Positions 1 to 10,703 of a stretch of 64,000 nt of DNA are shown here, in pieces. How positions within the stretch are numbered: the first letter of the stretch is position 1; every line of letters starts with the position of its first letter. This DNA is from Heracleum sosnowskyi (lineage: Eukaryota; Streptophyta; Magnoliopsida; Apiales; Apiaceae), in the NCBI GenBank assembly GCA_030848705.1, contig CM061240.1, positions 130,684,998 through 130,748,997 of the forward strand. Reading direction: 5' to 3'. The translations under genes and the position numbers were made by a program. The notes under the pieces were generated by a model. It did no database searches. It was given only the letters and a program-made list of their open reading frames with translations, and was not told where the DNA came from.

Positions 1-99
1 AACGTATTTGGTCGAGGCTCTTACAAGCTAGAAACCCTTGAAGGGCATGAGGTGCCAAGAACTTGGCATGCCTCCAACTTGAAAGTTTATTATGTTTAA
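1..99 (+). CDS. Ty3/gypsy pol, integrase C-terminal end (partial)
   Basis: The first 32 codons are open from the window edge to a TAA at 97-99. They read as the end of a plant Ty3/gypsy integrase: a glycine-tyrosine-lysine-leucine stretch, then PRTWHASNLK and a final tyrosine pair. This tail packs near the chromatin-facing end of integrase in the family. The start is outside the window. It is the only part of this element's pol that can be seen. Confidence 0.75.
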   Translation, partial: NVFGRGSYKLETLEGHEVPRTWHASNLKVYYV

Positions 100-427
100 G
101 GTGTTTCCTAAGTGGATTCACTACTAGAAATAAGGTTTGATAAAACCAACCCAAGTTTTTAAAACTTGAGTATTATGTAAGGGTTGAGCCCATTCTTCAA
201 AGTTATGAATTATATACTCCTATTCATCATGTTTTGAATGCATTACATACTGATAGATATGTACAAAATGCTAACTAAACATGCAAAAGGCAAGAAAACA
301 ACACAAGCCATGAATGGCCACAAAATATAAATAAAACTAAACTTACAAAAGTTTAAGTTAAGCCCAAAGGCTGGAAATACATAGAAAGAAAATACAAAGC
401 CATGAATGGCCATAAAGAAACTACAAA
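100..427. other. Spacer between gypsy pol and the antisense gene
   Basis: No gene is visible here. A 15-bp string, AGCCATGAATGGCCA, occurs at 306-320 and again at 398-412. The region is probably the 3' untranslated tail of both the sense pol transcript and the antisense gene. Confidence 0.5.
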
Positions 428-2276
428 CTACGGCTGCGCGTCACCATCCTTGACTCCCACATCTGTCTCCTCCCATGAGCTAGAGCTGGAAGAATGCTCA
501 CCAGCATCCTCAGCACCATCAGCAGAAGCGTCACTGAGGGGTGATGAATGCTCTGGAACTAAAATCCTAGCATCTTCCTCCATATCGTCAACTCCCGCCA
601 AAATACGCTCCAAGGGAGTAGGAGGGTGAGGAGCAGGAAAGTCAGCAGCATCAAAGACTCCAGGATGCTTGGCCAAGATAGCCTGAACAGCATCCTCCCA
701 TCCTGAAGTATGCTGGACTGGGAAAAGGATCTCGTCATGCTTTTCGATCAAGTCCTTGTACTCCTGAGAGTCAAGGTACTCATCGATGCAATCATCCTTG
801 CCTTTCCTCAGCTTAACAATATCAGCCTGAGCGTCAGCAAGCTCCTTCTCCCTCCTGGCAAGAGTCTCCTTAAGAGACTTCACCTCCTCCTCAGACCTCT
901 CCAGCTTGACCCTGTTGGCCTCAGAGGAGGTACGCCAAGCCTTAGCTTGGAACAATACCCCCTGAAAGTTGGCATTGGTCTGCCAAAAGATAAAAGTTAG
1001 GAAAATATAAGCAGAAACTTCAAAGAAATAGCTAAGGTAAAGAAAATTACCGCAGCAATAGCTTGAGCCCCAAGATGCTCAGCACCCTCAAGGGTGGAAT
1101 CTGCAACGAAGTCCTTGTAATCACAAGGGGTAAGAGAGTGGTACGACCAGTCCACAACATGTTTGGACACCCCAGTAATGGTGTCCTTCTTCCTGATACC
1201 CCAGTTGGGGCGCCACACTGAGGACTTGGCAGACACAGGAATGTCCACCTCATCCACAGAAGGGATCAAGAAGCTGGGAGCACTGGCTTTCCCCCTGGGA
1301 TCATCCCCGATCCTAGCCCTTTTCATCCTGGATGTCTCTACATCCTTGGGCTCATTGGTCTTGTTGATAAAGGCCGCAGCTACAAGAAAAGCCAGAAAAT
1401 GGTTAACAGAAAATCACAAAGAAATAAAAATAGGCATAATGAAAAGGGATAAGCAAAAATACCCTTATCATGAACAGTAGAGAGCCCAACGGACTTGAGG
1501 ACGAACTCGTCCAGTAACTCCCAAGCCACGGTAGTCCCATTATCCTTAATGAGCTCTGAGTAGGCATGGAGCTCCTCCTCATTTAAGACAATATTACCGG
1601 GACTACCATCAGAAACTCTCCCAAAAGATGTACGGAACAGGGTTCCCCAGTCCCCTCCTTCCCATACAAGATACATGAACTCATTTTTCCATTTGGGGTT
1701 GTTATCTGGGATTGATTTGGGGTGAAAAATGAAAGGGAAGCCTACCCTATGGCTTATATACACCCAACCCAAGTTGTTGGCTGAGCTATTCTTAAACTGA
1801 AAGATCTTTCTAAATAAAGGTACAGAAAGAGGAAAGTTTTTACGAAGGCATAAAACCATGAAACAATTAATTATCCTCCAGGCATTTGGAGGTAATTGGC
1901 AAGGGTTGACTTGGACATCTGCCAAAAGTCTAGGAACAAACTCGTGAAAAGGGAACCTAAGGCCAGCAACTATGGCATCCCTATAAATACACAAAGCATT
2001 TCACCGCCAGTGACATGAACGATCACCGGGGCCGGCAGGAACAAGCTTCAAGGGGGCCTTTACCCTATACATCTTATTATAATCTTTTATCATATCTACT
2101 TCATGAAATCTATTGCTACAGTCATACGAATCTAAAGCAGATACAGACGGGTATTCATCCCCACGTTCATTAATCATATCATGCAAAGACATGTATTTTG
2201 AACGAATAGGAATGGGGGTACCTCGTTTTGATGCAGAATTCATCTTCGAAAGACGTTGGGAAGCGCGATCAGCCAT
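428..2276 (-). pseudogene. Antisense extra gene (aORF) of Tat element, three exons, one nonsense codon
   Basis: I read three exons on the minus strand: 2276-1463, 1379-1051 and 979-428. Both introns have GT donors and AG acceptors, and the joined length is 1695 bases (565 codons). The start at 2276 opens with MADRASQRLSK; an upstream in-frame ATG at 2360 lies in a low-complexity leader. Residues about 95-190 have the pattern of the 'transposase (putative), gypsy type' domain: a Phe-Pro-Phe start, then PLSVPLFRKIFQ and GWVYISHR. The third exon begins with a long charged coiled coil and ends in a serine-rich acidic tail. One in-frame TGA at 2001-2003 breaks an otherwise open frame, so this copy is probably dead. 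Such antisense genes are known from Tat elements, but their function is not established. Confidence 0.75.
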
Positions 2277-2399
2277 TTCAAACCCAAAATCTTCAAAGAA
2301 AATCTTCAAATCTTCAAAGAAAATTGCCCAGAAATCTTCAAGGAAACCCAGAATCTTCAAAGAAAATCTTCAAATCTTCAAGTGAAAACCCAGAAAACG

Positions 2400-2860
2400 G
2401 TGAGAAAATCTCGCCGGGACTCGCCTTGCGACAGAACCCTATCAGAGCAATCTAAAGAAAATTTCGGAGAAAATTTAGCAGAGTAACTTTGAGAAAGTGA
2501 AATGTGAAGAATGAATGGAAACAAATGAGAACGCACCCTTATATAGGGATGACAGCCGGTCAATGGGCCGGTTGAAGGAAGGGCAACCGGCATTAGCCGG
2601 TACGGCCCATAAAAGGCTAAAAGCCCAATTGATAAAGTTGAACAGTAAAAGTTTTGGGCCCCCTTAATCCCATAACTAAAATAAAAAATATTCTGATCGA
2701 ATGAGTTCGAATAAAGCCCAAAATGGCTCTCATATTCGACCACAATCCAGGTCGAAAAGTTAAAGGCCCAATTGCAAAGTAAAGGCCTTAGGCCCAAATT
2801 GAACCCAATATATGTGGGCCTTAAAAGTCTGAAACGAACCAAGTGTTCGACCACACCCCT
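2400..2860. other. Tat-1 3' untranslated region, left of CACTA-1
   Basis: No gene is visible. The region holds the antisense promoter and several TTCGAAT, TTCGACC and GGTCGAA words (2696-2760 and 2846-2856). These are the same words that build the 55-bp array at 8286. Joining 2860 to 8286 restores an unbroken repeat unit, so this is the left continuation of the same untranslated region. Confidence 0.6.
2537..2546 (-). promoter_or_regulatory. TATA box of the antisense gene
   Basis: The minus strand reads TATATAAGG about 265 bases upstream of the proposed ATG at 2276. It fits an independent promoter for the antisense gene, separate from the LTR. Between it and the ATG lies a leader made of repeated TCTTCAAAG-like units (about 2285-2385). 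Confidence 0.45.
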
Positions 2861-3225
2861 CACTAGTACAAAATGGACCTACAGCGTCGCACTTTTAGCG
2901 TCGGTTCTAGAGGCAAGCGACACCTTTACATGTTTTATGCGTCGGTTGCTAGCATAACCGACGCCTATTGTCAGTTTTCCTTGATCTAAGGCGTCGGTTG
3001 TCCACTTTAACCGACGCTTTTAAACACTTTTATGCGTCGGTTCTACGAATGCCGACGCAATAGAGGACTTTTAGCGTCGGTCATTGTAACACCGACGCAT
3101 TAAGTGCACTTTTTAGTGTCGCTGTTATGAAACCGACGCTATAGAGTGAATTTTTAGTGTCGGCCTTTGGGGAACCGACGCTTTAGAGTGCATTTTTGGT
3201 GTCGGTCTGGTGAAACCGACGCTAT
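2861..3225. repeat. CACTA-1 left TIR and subterminal repeat array
   Basis: After the terminal inverted repeat, the word GCGTCGGT and its complement ACCGACGC alternate about every 30-50 bases up to 3225. In CACTA elements such subterminal words are binding sites for the TNPA-type protein. The matching array is at 7936-8285. Confidence 0.85.
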
Positions 3226-4640
3226 AGACTATAATTATATCTTTAGTGATTATTTAATTAATCTCTGAATTTATAAAAAATAGATTTGGGAATTTTATTC
3301 AAAATACTTCAATATAAAAATTATATAATTTATTTGGTTATTAAAATATGTGATTTCCTGTATTTTAAAATGATTGGTAAACTAGAGTATTATTGGTGTT
3401 TTAACGAAACATTTTTGTAATTAAAACGAAACTTACTCTATTTAACGAACTAATTTTCAGATTAATATAAATAGCAATTTATTTATTTATTTTTCATTCC
3501 TTATCTCATTTCTTATCTCATTTCTGTTCCTCCACCGCCAGTACATCATCTTCTTTCTTTCTTTTCTCTCTCGATCGACTCTCATATCTCTCTTTAATCC
3601 CTTCTGTTCTTCTTCATTTTTTTTCTTAACTTTTGTTAAACTTATTCAGTGTGGTAGTAATTAAAACGAAGCCCTGTGAATTCTCTACAAAACAATACCA
3701 ATTTTTGTAGAGATTTATGGGACTCGAAAATTAGGGATTTTGGGGGCTTTTTGTGAGAGCCTCGATTATTGATTGTTTTATGGAATTACTTGATATATAT
3801 TGATTATTGTGATGGTGTTCAGTACTTACATGTTCCTGTTTTGATTAAATTCTGAAGCTTTAGCCGTTAACTTGAAGTTTTGAACCAGGGTTCGAATTTT
3901 TGAGAATTGAAGTGACTATATGATTATTGTTTAGTATATGTGGTAATTAATTTGTGTTCTTGAATTAAATTTGAGAATGAGTCAGTTGTAGTTTCGAATT
4001 TTTGTGTGATTCTGGTAGGAGTTGGAGGTTTTGGCAGTCACCGATTCTGGTGAGGGTTTAAATCAGAATTTTCTGTTCAGCTAAACTGGTAGTGTAGTGT
4101 GTTTTTAAATTGGTTATACCATGATTATTGATGGATATGAATACGTGCTTGATTTCAATGACCTACCGAGTTTAGTGGAGTTAGAGTAATTTCTGCTCAT
4201 GTGCGAATTTTGATTAAGTAAGGCTGAGTAGGTGTTAGCATCTAGATATTATGGTGAGAAATGCTCATTTTTCTGAGTTGTGTACAGAGGTGCAGAACAG
4301 CTTCAGGTGCCTGACTTGCAGGCCCTGTTTTAGGGCTTTAAACTTGGAATTTATTTATGAAACTTTTAGTGTATGTTGTAGTAATGTTTAAGAGTGTCTC
4401 ATAAAAATTTCATATAAAAACAATATATTTTCAATTTATTAAAAATCATAGAGTGAGGGTTGTTTGTAGCCATAGTTCCATTTTCTTTCTTGTTGATGTC
4501 CTGTTTTGGAACATCTAGTTAACTGGCCTATGTTAGGTTTGTATAATAGAAATTTTGTGTTTAGATACTCCCTGGAGTCTAGTTTTGACTCGCGAAAGAA
4601 TTAGATTAAAATCATGTTCGAGTCTAAAGTTATGGTGAAT
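3226..4640. other. CACTA-1 interior, leader-like sequence
   Basis: No coding exon is recognised. At 3490-3620 there is a pyrimidine-rich CT stretch typical of a plant 5' untranslated region, followed by intron-like AT-rich sequence. It may be the captured leader and first introns of one of the host genes downstream. Confidence 0.4.
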
Positions 4641-4654
4641 CTAGTGTTTTGTGT

Positions 4655-4893
4655 GCAGAGTTTCTGAACAGGGTTTGGTACCTACAAAGTGTTATTCAGC
4701 TGTATATAAGATTGCCAAGCTCCCTCAGTTCCGCTGCCACATTGAAGTCCCTGCTGAATTTGTTTGCACTCTTTTTATCTATGTTATCCGCATTCATATG
4801 TGTTTTGTAGTTTCAAAAGAGTCCAGTTCATATATGTTTGTTTTTTTTAGCTATGAAGTGGAAGAAGATGATCAAGTTCTTTGTCGGGAATAA
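4655..4893 (+). pseudogene. Unidentified exon-like fragment in CACTA-1
   Basis: A TGTGCAG acceptor precedes an open stretch with a protein-like composition (SAVYKIAKLPQFRCHIEVP). It runs into intron-like sequence and then a short acidic piece ending in TAA at 4891-4893. I do not recognise the family. It does not look like EMC2 or SPA, so it may be a third captured fragment. Confidence 0.35.
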
Positions 4894-5005
4894 ATTCTGT
4901 ATATAATACACATACTAATACTTCATTTTATGCTTACCTTTCTTCTTAAATAGTCACAGTATACTTCTGTTGTTGATAAAGAGGATTATGAAAATGCTGT
5001 ATGAC

Positions 5006-5430
5006 AAGGGCTCATGGAAACATTTCAGGGGCCATTGAAAAGCTGAATCAATACCTTGAAATGTTAAACTTTCTCTATACCATACTTTAAAATTGAATAA
5101 GCCTGTACCGCTAAATTTAAGTTAACAAATTTATCAACCTTTTCAGATTCATGGCAGATCATGATGCATGGAGGGAACTAGCAGAAATTTATGTTTCCTT
5201 ACAAATATAAGTGCAGTAGAAGGGTTGGTAATACTCACCATTTGGAAACTGACAGACCAGAAAGATTATGAGAGATGCTCTTCGTATTTTAATTCAAGAA
5301 AGTATACCTAACCGTCTTTATTTCAATGGTCTTTTTTGGCTACCGTAGGTAAAAGCAAGCAGCTTTCTGTTACAAGGAGCTGCTGTTATCTCAGCCAATG
5401 ATTCCTCTACACCATCTAGCGTATGCTGAT
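5006..5430 (+). pseudogene. EMC2: EMC2 (ER membrane protein complex subunit 2) gene fragment
   Basis: Three exons of a TPR-type EMC2 gene can be read: about 5006-5062 (SGAIEKLNQYLE), 5147-5210 (FMADHDAWRELAEIYVSLQ) and 5351-5430 (QAAFCYKELLLSQPMIPLHH). The first junction keeps a GT donor and AG acceptor, and joining it restores the family's Ile-Phe-Met. EMC2 is a scaffold of the complex that inserts membrane proteins at the ER. Only this central part was captured. A TAA ends the second exon where the family continues, and no start or C-terminus is present, so this is a dead fragment. It lies directly upstream of the SPA fragment in the same orientation. Confidence 0.8.
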
Positions 5431-5860
5431 GTAAGTGGTTCTTTCATCAGTAATTTTTCTCTCATTGCCATCTTCTGTTACCATTGGTAAAATGGCGCTA
5501 CTTTAAGTATGAAAAAGATTAATCATAAGAAAATATTTTATATATAATATCACAGAAATGCTAGTAACCCGAACAAATCCCATTAGATTAAGAAATCCTC
5601 AGGTCCATTTAATTTATTCACAGAAAAATATATCACTGGTAAGTTTTTGCAGAAATTCAGCCTTCGGTTTTAAATATGAAGTCATACTTGTCGTATGGTG
5701 GTATATATGTGAAGTACTGGTTTTATAAGGCAAACAAACATTTTTCCTTTAGGTGATCAAGATTTTACCCCGCCACAAAAAATGCAAGCCCTAGTCGCTG
5801 TTGTGGTGATTAGGCACCACACCAGAGCCATGTTTTGTTGGTTCAAAATTATGTTCATGT
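5431..5860. other. CACTA-1 interior between the EMC2 and SPA fragments
   Basis: The sequence is AT-rich and intron-like. I see no recognisable exon. The junction between the two captured genes must lie here. Confidence 0.4.
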
Positions 5861-5882
5861 CTGCTTCGTCAGTTCTCCTAAC

Positions 5883-7645
5883 AGTATGAATCAAAGAAAT
5901 GGTTCACAGATGATATCAGGAAGTAGCTGCTTGCAGTCAGGCTCAGAGAATTTAATGCATGCATCAGCAAACGCTAGTAATGTTTACCAAACTGATGAAA
6001 AGACTCCCCATTTTCCGATGAAACAAATTTTGCGCATGGAACCAAATTGGTATACTAGTCCTGAAGAGGTCACTGGTGCTCCAAGTTCTTGTGCTTCTGA
6101 TATATATCGTTTGGCGGTACTTCTTTTTGAGGTTCGTAAATGTAATGACTGTACATTGTGATATATGTGATTCAGATTAGATAGATCGATTGGTATTAGA
6201 TGGATATCTTCTGTTAAAATGTAGAGTTCTTTTGCTGGTAAGTGTTAACAATTCCTTTTTAATTTGTCTTGCATTTCTTTTCCAGTTATATTGTACATTT
6301 AGCTCAGCTGAAGAGAAATGTGGAACTATGTTATAATTAAGCCTATTATATACATACCATTGGTGGTGAAGCAGGCAAAGTGTTCTGTGGCTAGAATCCT
6401 GCAGCTACCCTAGTCCTGAGATTTGTTTGACAGCCTCATGTTTGACCAAAATTAGAGCAATTACGTGGATTGACTAGGTTAAATTGCAATGATGTTTCCT
6501 ATTTTTATGTTTTATCCTTATTAGGAACAATGATGTAACTTCTCTCTGAACCTTTATGTACACACACAGGTTACTGCAGAGTACTGACTCTACTTCTAAT
6601 TCTTCTACCTTTATGCGACTTAAATAGTTTATTATGCACTTGTGCTCTGTCCAGACCCGTCCAAGTACTTCAATAGTTTGTGTGAGATGGTGTCCTTTAT
6701 TTCTTCTGATATAGATGAAGTCAAAAAACTGCAAAGCGTCATTGAGAGCAAGGGACGGTCCAGTTCAAAGAAAAATCCTTCCGACTCCACATTATGTGCA
6801 TCTTCAATTGAAAATGACGATTTTGGCTGCTTAAATTCCAGAAAACGTTCAAGGCCAGAGTCTCATAACTATACTGCTGAAGTAGTTGATGGTTCTATTG
6901 ACGATTATCAGAACTCAGAAGCACCCATTGAAAAGCAGGACAAAATGATATCCAGAAGTACTCGCGATGGAGAATTTTCGCAACAGCTGGAGTAAATAAG
7001 AAGATAAAAGTGTTTGAATACGATACTATTTTAGATGGAGGCCGTGATATCCATTATCCTGTTGTTGAAATGTCTAGCAAATCAAAGCTGAGTAGTATAT
7101 GTTGGAATGGCTACATCAAAAGCCAGATTGCTTCTAGCAACTTCGATGGTATTGTGCAGGTAGGTATACTGTGCTTTCTTTTCCTTTAGATTTAAACTAC
7201 TTCTACTTGTGTGGTGATAATAACTGTTTTTAACATTATTTAAGGCATGGGACGTTGCGAGAAATCAAGTATTTACAGAAATGAAAGAGCATGAGAAGCG
7301 AGTGTGGTCTGTTGACTATTCAGTGGCGGATCCAACATTATTGGCCAGCGGGAGCGACGATGGCTCTGTTAAGCTCTGGAATATTAATCAGGCAATAATA
7401 ATCTTGCACTTGGTGGATGTCAAGCTTTGAAACTAAAGGTACTGCAGTTATCTGTTACCACTGCCATGTACATTTTTATTTCTGGATGTATAATAAGTTG
7501 TTTGTCTTACATGGGTTGTCACTGCAGGGAGCAAGTACTGCTACGATCAGAACTAAAGCCAATGTCTGCTGTGTCCAGTTCCCCTCAGATTCTAGTAATT
7601 TCCTGGCATTTGGTTCAGCAGATCATAATATCTACTTTTTTTTTT
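5883..7645 (+). pseudogene. SPA: SPA-family (COP1-interacting, SPA3/SPA4 type) gene fragment
   Basis: Exons are visible at about 5883-6129, 6655-7159, 7245-7391 and 7528-7645. The first carries the end of the kinase-like domain (WYTSPEEVTGAPSSCASDIY). The second has the coiled-coil region (SFISSDIDEV) and then the first WD40 repeat (DIHYPVVEMSSKSKLSSICW). The third holds [16 protein letters not shown] and the fourth NVCCVQFPSDSSNFLAFGSA. In plants SPA proteins work with COP1 as the E3 ligase that represses light signalling. Only about the first three WD40 repeats are present. There is a one-base loss in a T run near 6978 and the linker before RDGEF is missing. The third exon ends in CAG-GC rather than GT. 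The frame then dissolves into T and A runs after 7632. A dead, captured copy. Confidence 0.85.
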
Positions 7646-7935
7646 TTGCTAAAAAAAAATAAAAATCTGGTGTCTGCACTTGTAAATCAAACTAGAAAGA
7701 GTTTCTATTAGTATTTTGAACTAATGTGATGTTTATTCCAAGTTGTATACTAGCAATAATCTTTTCAATTTATTTCAATCAAATTTGTGTTATAATCTTA
7801 TTTTCTCTAGTTCATGGTTGTTAACGTGGTTGTACCATTGTATTTAAGAGTGAACCAGGTTGAAATTTATACTAATAAATCAGGTTAAATAATATACAAA
7901 AATGACCAGGGTTTTGTTAATTTTTTTAAGACTTT
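7646..7935. other. CACTA-1 interior, no gene seen
   Basis: AT-rich sequence with homopolymer runs follows the truncated SPA exon. I see nothing coding. Confidence 0.4.
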
Positions 7936-8285
7936 AGGCGTCGGTTAATTCTATGCGACGCTATTGTGTTACACTTAATGCGTTGGCATTTAAGACAACC
8001 GACGCTAATGTTAGTATCAATAGCGTCGGTATTACAAACAACCGACACTAATGTCAGTACCAATAGCGTCGGCATTCCAGACAACCGACGCTAATGTCAG
8101 TACCAATAGCGTCGGTTATTGTACATTATGCGTTGGTTGTTTAACCGACGCCAAAGAGGTTTTAGCGACGCTGTTTTGACCGACGCTGTAGGCATATACC
8201 TATAGCGTCCCTTACATATACTACGCCTTTTAACCGACGCTATAGCTCTTTTTAACCGACGCTATAGGCCCATTCTGTACTAGTG
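7936..8285. repeat. CACTA-1 right subterminal array and TIR
   Basis: Repeated AGCGTCGGT and ACCGACGC words with near-duplicate spacers (three copies of a unit starting TCAGTACCAATAGCGTCGG or similar, 8010-8115). The array ends in the inverted terminal repeat at 8285. Confidence 0.8.
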
Positions 8286-8640
8286 CCTGGTCGAAATCAT
8301 TCGACCAGGTATCAAAATTGAAGTCATGTTCGACCACACCCCTGGTCGAAATCATTCGACCAGGTATCAAAATTGAAGTCATGTTCGACCACACCCCTGG
8401 TCGAAATCATTCGACCAGGTATCAAAATTGAAGTCATGTTCGACCACAATCCTGGTCGAAACCATTCGACCAGGAGGCAAAATGGAAGTAAGCTTCGACC
8501 AGAATCCTGGTCGAAACCATTCGACCAGGAGGCAAAATGCAAGCAAATTTCGACCAGAATCCTGGTCGAAGGAGTTCGACCAGGAGCTAAAATCAAGGTC
8601 AAATTCGACCAGGATCCTGGTCGAAAATGACATGAAAAAT
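8286..8640. repeat. 55-bp tandem array in the Tat-1 3' UTR
   Basis: Units starting CCTGGTCGAA lie at 8286, 8341, 8396, 8451, 8506, 8561 and 8616, exactly 55 bp apart. Each unit contains GGTCGAA and TTCGACC in inverted orientation, so each can fold on itself. The first three units are almost identical and the later ones diverge. The array continues on the other side of CACTA-1 (2847-2860). The overlapping long open frames here on both strands are by-products of the repeat. Confidence 0.95.
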
Positions 8641-8818
8641 TCAAAAATCAATTTATGTTCCAGGGAATTGATGAAAAATCCCGATTCCTGTTTTGGTGAA
8701 TTATAAAATTGGTTTAGAACTATACGTTCGTCAAACCAAGCCACGATATGGAAGAAAATTTCGTAACTCCTGAATGAAATAACTTCTACGATAATCCAAG
8801 AGAGATTTTCCTAGAAGT

Positions 8819-9333
8819 TGAGGGGCAAATGATATGGTCAGAAAAGTAATTATAGAAATATAATTGACTGGTCAAACAAAAGGCCGATATTTAAAGCCCA
8901 ATACCCTAATTATTCATTAATTTCGTAATTAATGAATAGGGAAAATATACAGCTCATAAAAAGAGTCCAAATTATGGCAAATTGGTCAAAGAAGGATCCA
9001 GAATCCCAATTAAAGGAAATTAATGAGTCATAACCTTTATCAACAAGGAAACGAATTCTTCAGCAAGAAATACAATACTTATCCAATATCAAAAAGAAGA
9101 CTTATCCGCTAAGTCTCCCAAACATACCATAAATACTAGGCTCCAGACGCCTATATAAGGTCCCTGATCCTACAATCAGAACTACGTCTTTGGCTTGATT
9201 CTCAACATTAGTTGAGATACGTAGGCATCTTGTGAGGACCAATTTAGTCCGGATACACGAGTGCAACCATTAAAGCTCGAAAGCTCATTAATCCAAGCAA
9301 TTAATATACAAGTACGTTTTTTAATCCATAACA
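8819..9333 (+). repeat. Tat-1 3' LTR
   Basis: It starts TGAGGGGCAAATGATATGG and ends CATAACA. A related LTR in reverse orientation at 53266-53819 has the same start, the same conserved block around CGTAGGCATCTTGTGAGGAC and the same kind of end, which supports both boundaries. A TATA box, TATATAAGG, lies at 9152-9160, and the transcript start should be a little downstream. The bases before it (8641-8818) are the untranslated region with no gene. Confidence 0.8.
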
Positions 9334-10548
9334 GTAGTGATATACCAATTTCACTTGAGTTTTAATCAATAATATACGAGTTTTATCCCACTACTAATGA
9401 AATTTGAAAATCGGTGATATGTACAATGTCTTAAGATCCCAAATATGGTATATGTATTTTTTTTTTAATTCGAGGCTCTCATTTTTGGTGTTGCCTCAAA
9501 TGAAAATGTTATTTTTTGGATGCTTCAATATCGTTGTTATGCCTATCTTCTTTTCGTATATTAAATTTTAATGCACACGTGAGTTTTTACAACATAGTTC
9601 ATTTAGTGCATACATTAACACATCTCGTTCTAAAAACACATTATGAGAGATGACTATTTAATTTTATTTCTAGTTTATGTGCTTGCATTTGTACATATCT
9701 AATCTGATTTGTCTTGCAATTTGAGGTATTACCTTGTGTTTTTCAAAGTTCCCTGACAACAATGGATGATACAAGGTATTTAAAAATAAATGTTACACTC
9801 AATTTGTTATTGAAATGCTACATCTAAATGGTCAATACCATGATCCTATAAATCCACCCACACTGTGCACAACTATCTATTTATTTTGGAGGTGCACAAC
9901 TATTAAGACAAATTTGTAATTCTTCAAAATTGGTCTGAGAAAAGGATCCAAAACTGAAAATGCGCCCTCAAATTTTTTATGGAGACCTATATGACTCTAT
10001 TATTTGTATTTTTCGGTCAAATCAATTTCTTACAAAATCAGAAATAACACAATTTTTTTATTCTTTTTCCGTCCCAATATAAATAAGCTGCTTGTTTTTT
10101 CATGCATTTCAATACACCATTGTTATTGTGTTAATAGTTGGAAGCTACTATTAACTCTTATATATTGACCAACACATCTCTATAAACATAACTCTTAAGA
10201 TTCAAAATCTGATAATATTTTGAAACTAGAATATTTTAGATATATGGAAATAGGTGAAGTAGACTGGCACCAGAGAATTAATGATCAATATCATTAGGTT
10301 TAAAAAAAATTATATGAATTAAAATGTGGTCGGTGCTTTGCACCGACAATCATGCTAATTACCATTTAATAATGAATATAACAAATACTTTTTTTTCTTT
10401 TAATGTTAATGATATTGAATGGACACTGTGGGACAAACAGTCAATGCTTTGTTCTCAACCTAAAAAAATGAGTGAAGGGAACGGGGATATTATTTTAGAA
10501 ACTATAAAATTAAAAAGAAACTTCTAGAAAATTTCCCATGTTTGACCC

Positions 10549-10703
10549 TATATAAGCGTCGGCAGCTTATACCCAACTTTATCAAAAACCTAGATCAAGT
10601 TTGTCGGCCGCCCCAACACTATACTCTTGAAAAACTGTAATTTATGAAATGGTGGCGAACCAATTGAGCTGCGAAGATGATATCATCGTCCTTCTCCTAA
10701 ACG
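10549..10703 (+). other. Promoter and first exon-like piece, copy 1
   Basis: A TATA box (TATATAAG, 10549-10556) is followed about 90 bases later by ATG at 10649 and an open exon of 55 bases (MVANQLSCEDD and on). It ends at a GT donor at 10704. No downstream exon that I recognise continues it. The same piece is kept in copy 2 (38520-38674). It may be a captured or duplicated gene start. Confidence 0.35.

Larger units (their letters stand above)
2861..8285. mobile_element. CACTA-1, non-autonomous CACTA element carrying host gene fragments
   Basis: The left end reads CACTAGTACAAAATGGACCT and the inverted right end reads CACTAGTACAGAATGGGCCT. A 3-bp target duplication CCT flanks it (2858-2860 and 8286-8288). 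Both ends carry dense subterminal repeats. The 5.4-kb interior has no transposase; instead it has exon and intron pieces of an EMC2 gene and a SPA gene. This is a gene-capturing (Pack-CACTA type) element that depends on transposase from elsewhere. It inserted into the tandem array of Tat-1. Confidence 0.9.
1..9333 (+). mobile_element. Tat-lineage Ty3/gypsy element, 3' part (Tat-1)
   Basis: This is the 3' portion of an LTR retrotransposon that enters from the left. In order it shows the end of pol, an antisense extra gene, a 55-bp tandem array and a 3' LTR ending at 9333. An extra gene in antisense between pol and the 3' LTR, plus tandem repeats in the 3' UTR, is the known layout of the Tat lineage. 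CACTA-1 at 2861-8285 interrupts it. The base run after the LTR, starting GTAGT, is also found at 17475 without any LTR, which fixes the right junction. The 5' LTR and most of gag-pol are outside the window. Confidence 0.8.

Noticed and set aside
119..135. CACTACTAGAAA at 120, possible partner of the CACTA terminus at 16452
   Set aside because: Matches only the first 12 bases and then diverges, has no subterminal repeats, and lies in the gypsy 3' region with no matching target duplication.
5883..7645. SPA as a resident host gene
   Set aside because: It lacks most of the kinase-like domain and the last WD40 repeats, has frame damage, and lies between CACTA ends.
8324..8744. Four overlapping open frames on both strands
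   Set aside because: They are made by the 55-bp tandem repeat, whose inverted GGTCGAA/TTCGACC words read open in several frames. No start context or family.
10324..10527. 67-codon ORF identical in the two duplicated copies (also 38295-38498)
   Set aside because: Identity is explained by the recent duplication. It overlaps promoter-like AT-rich DNA and resembles no family.
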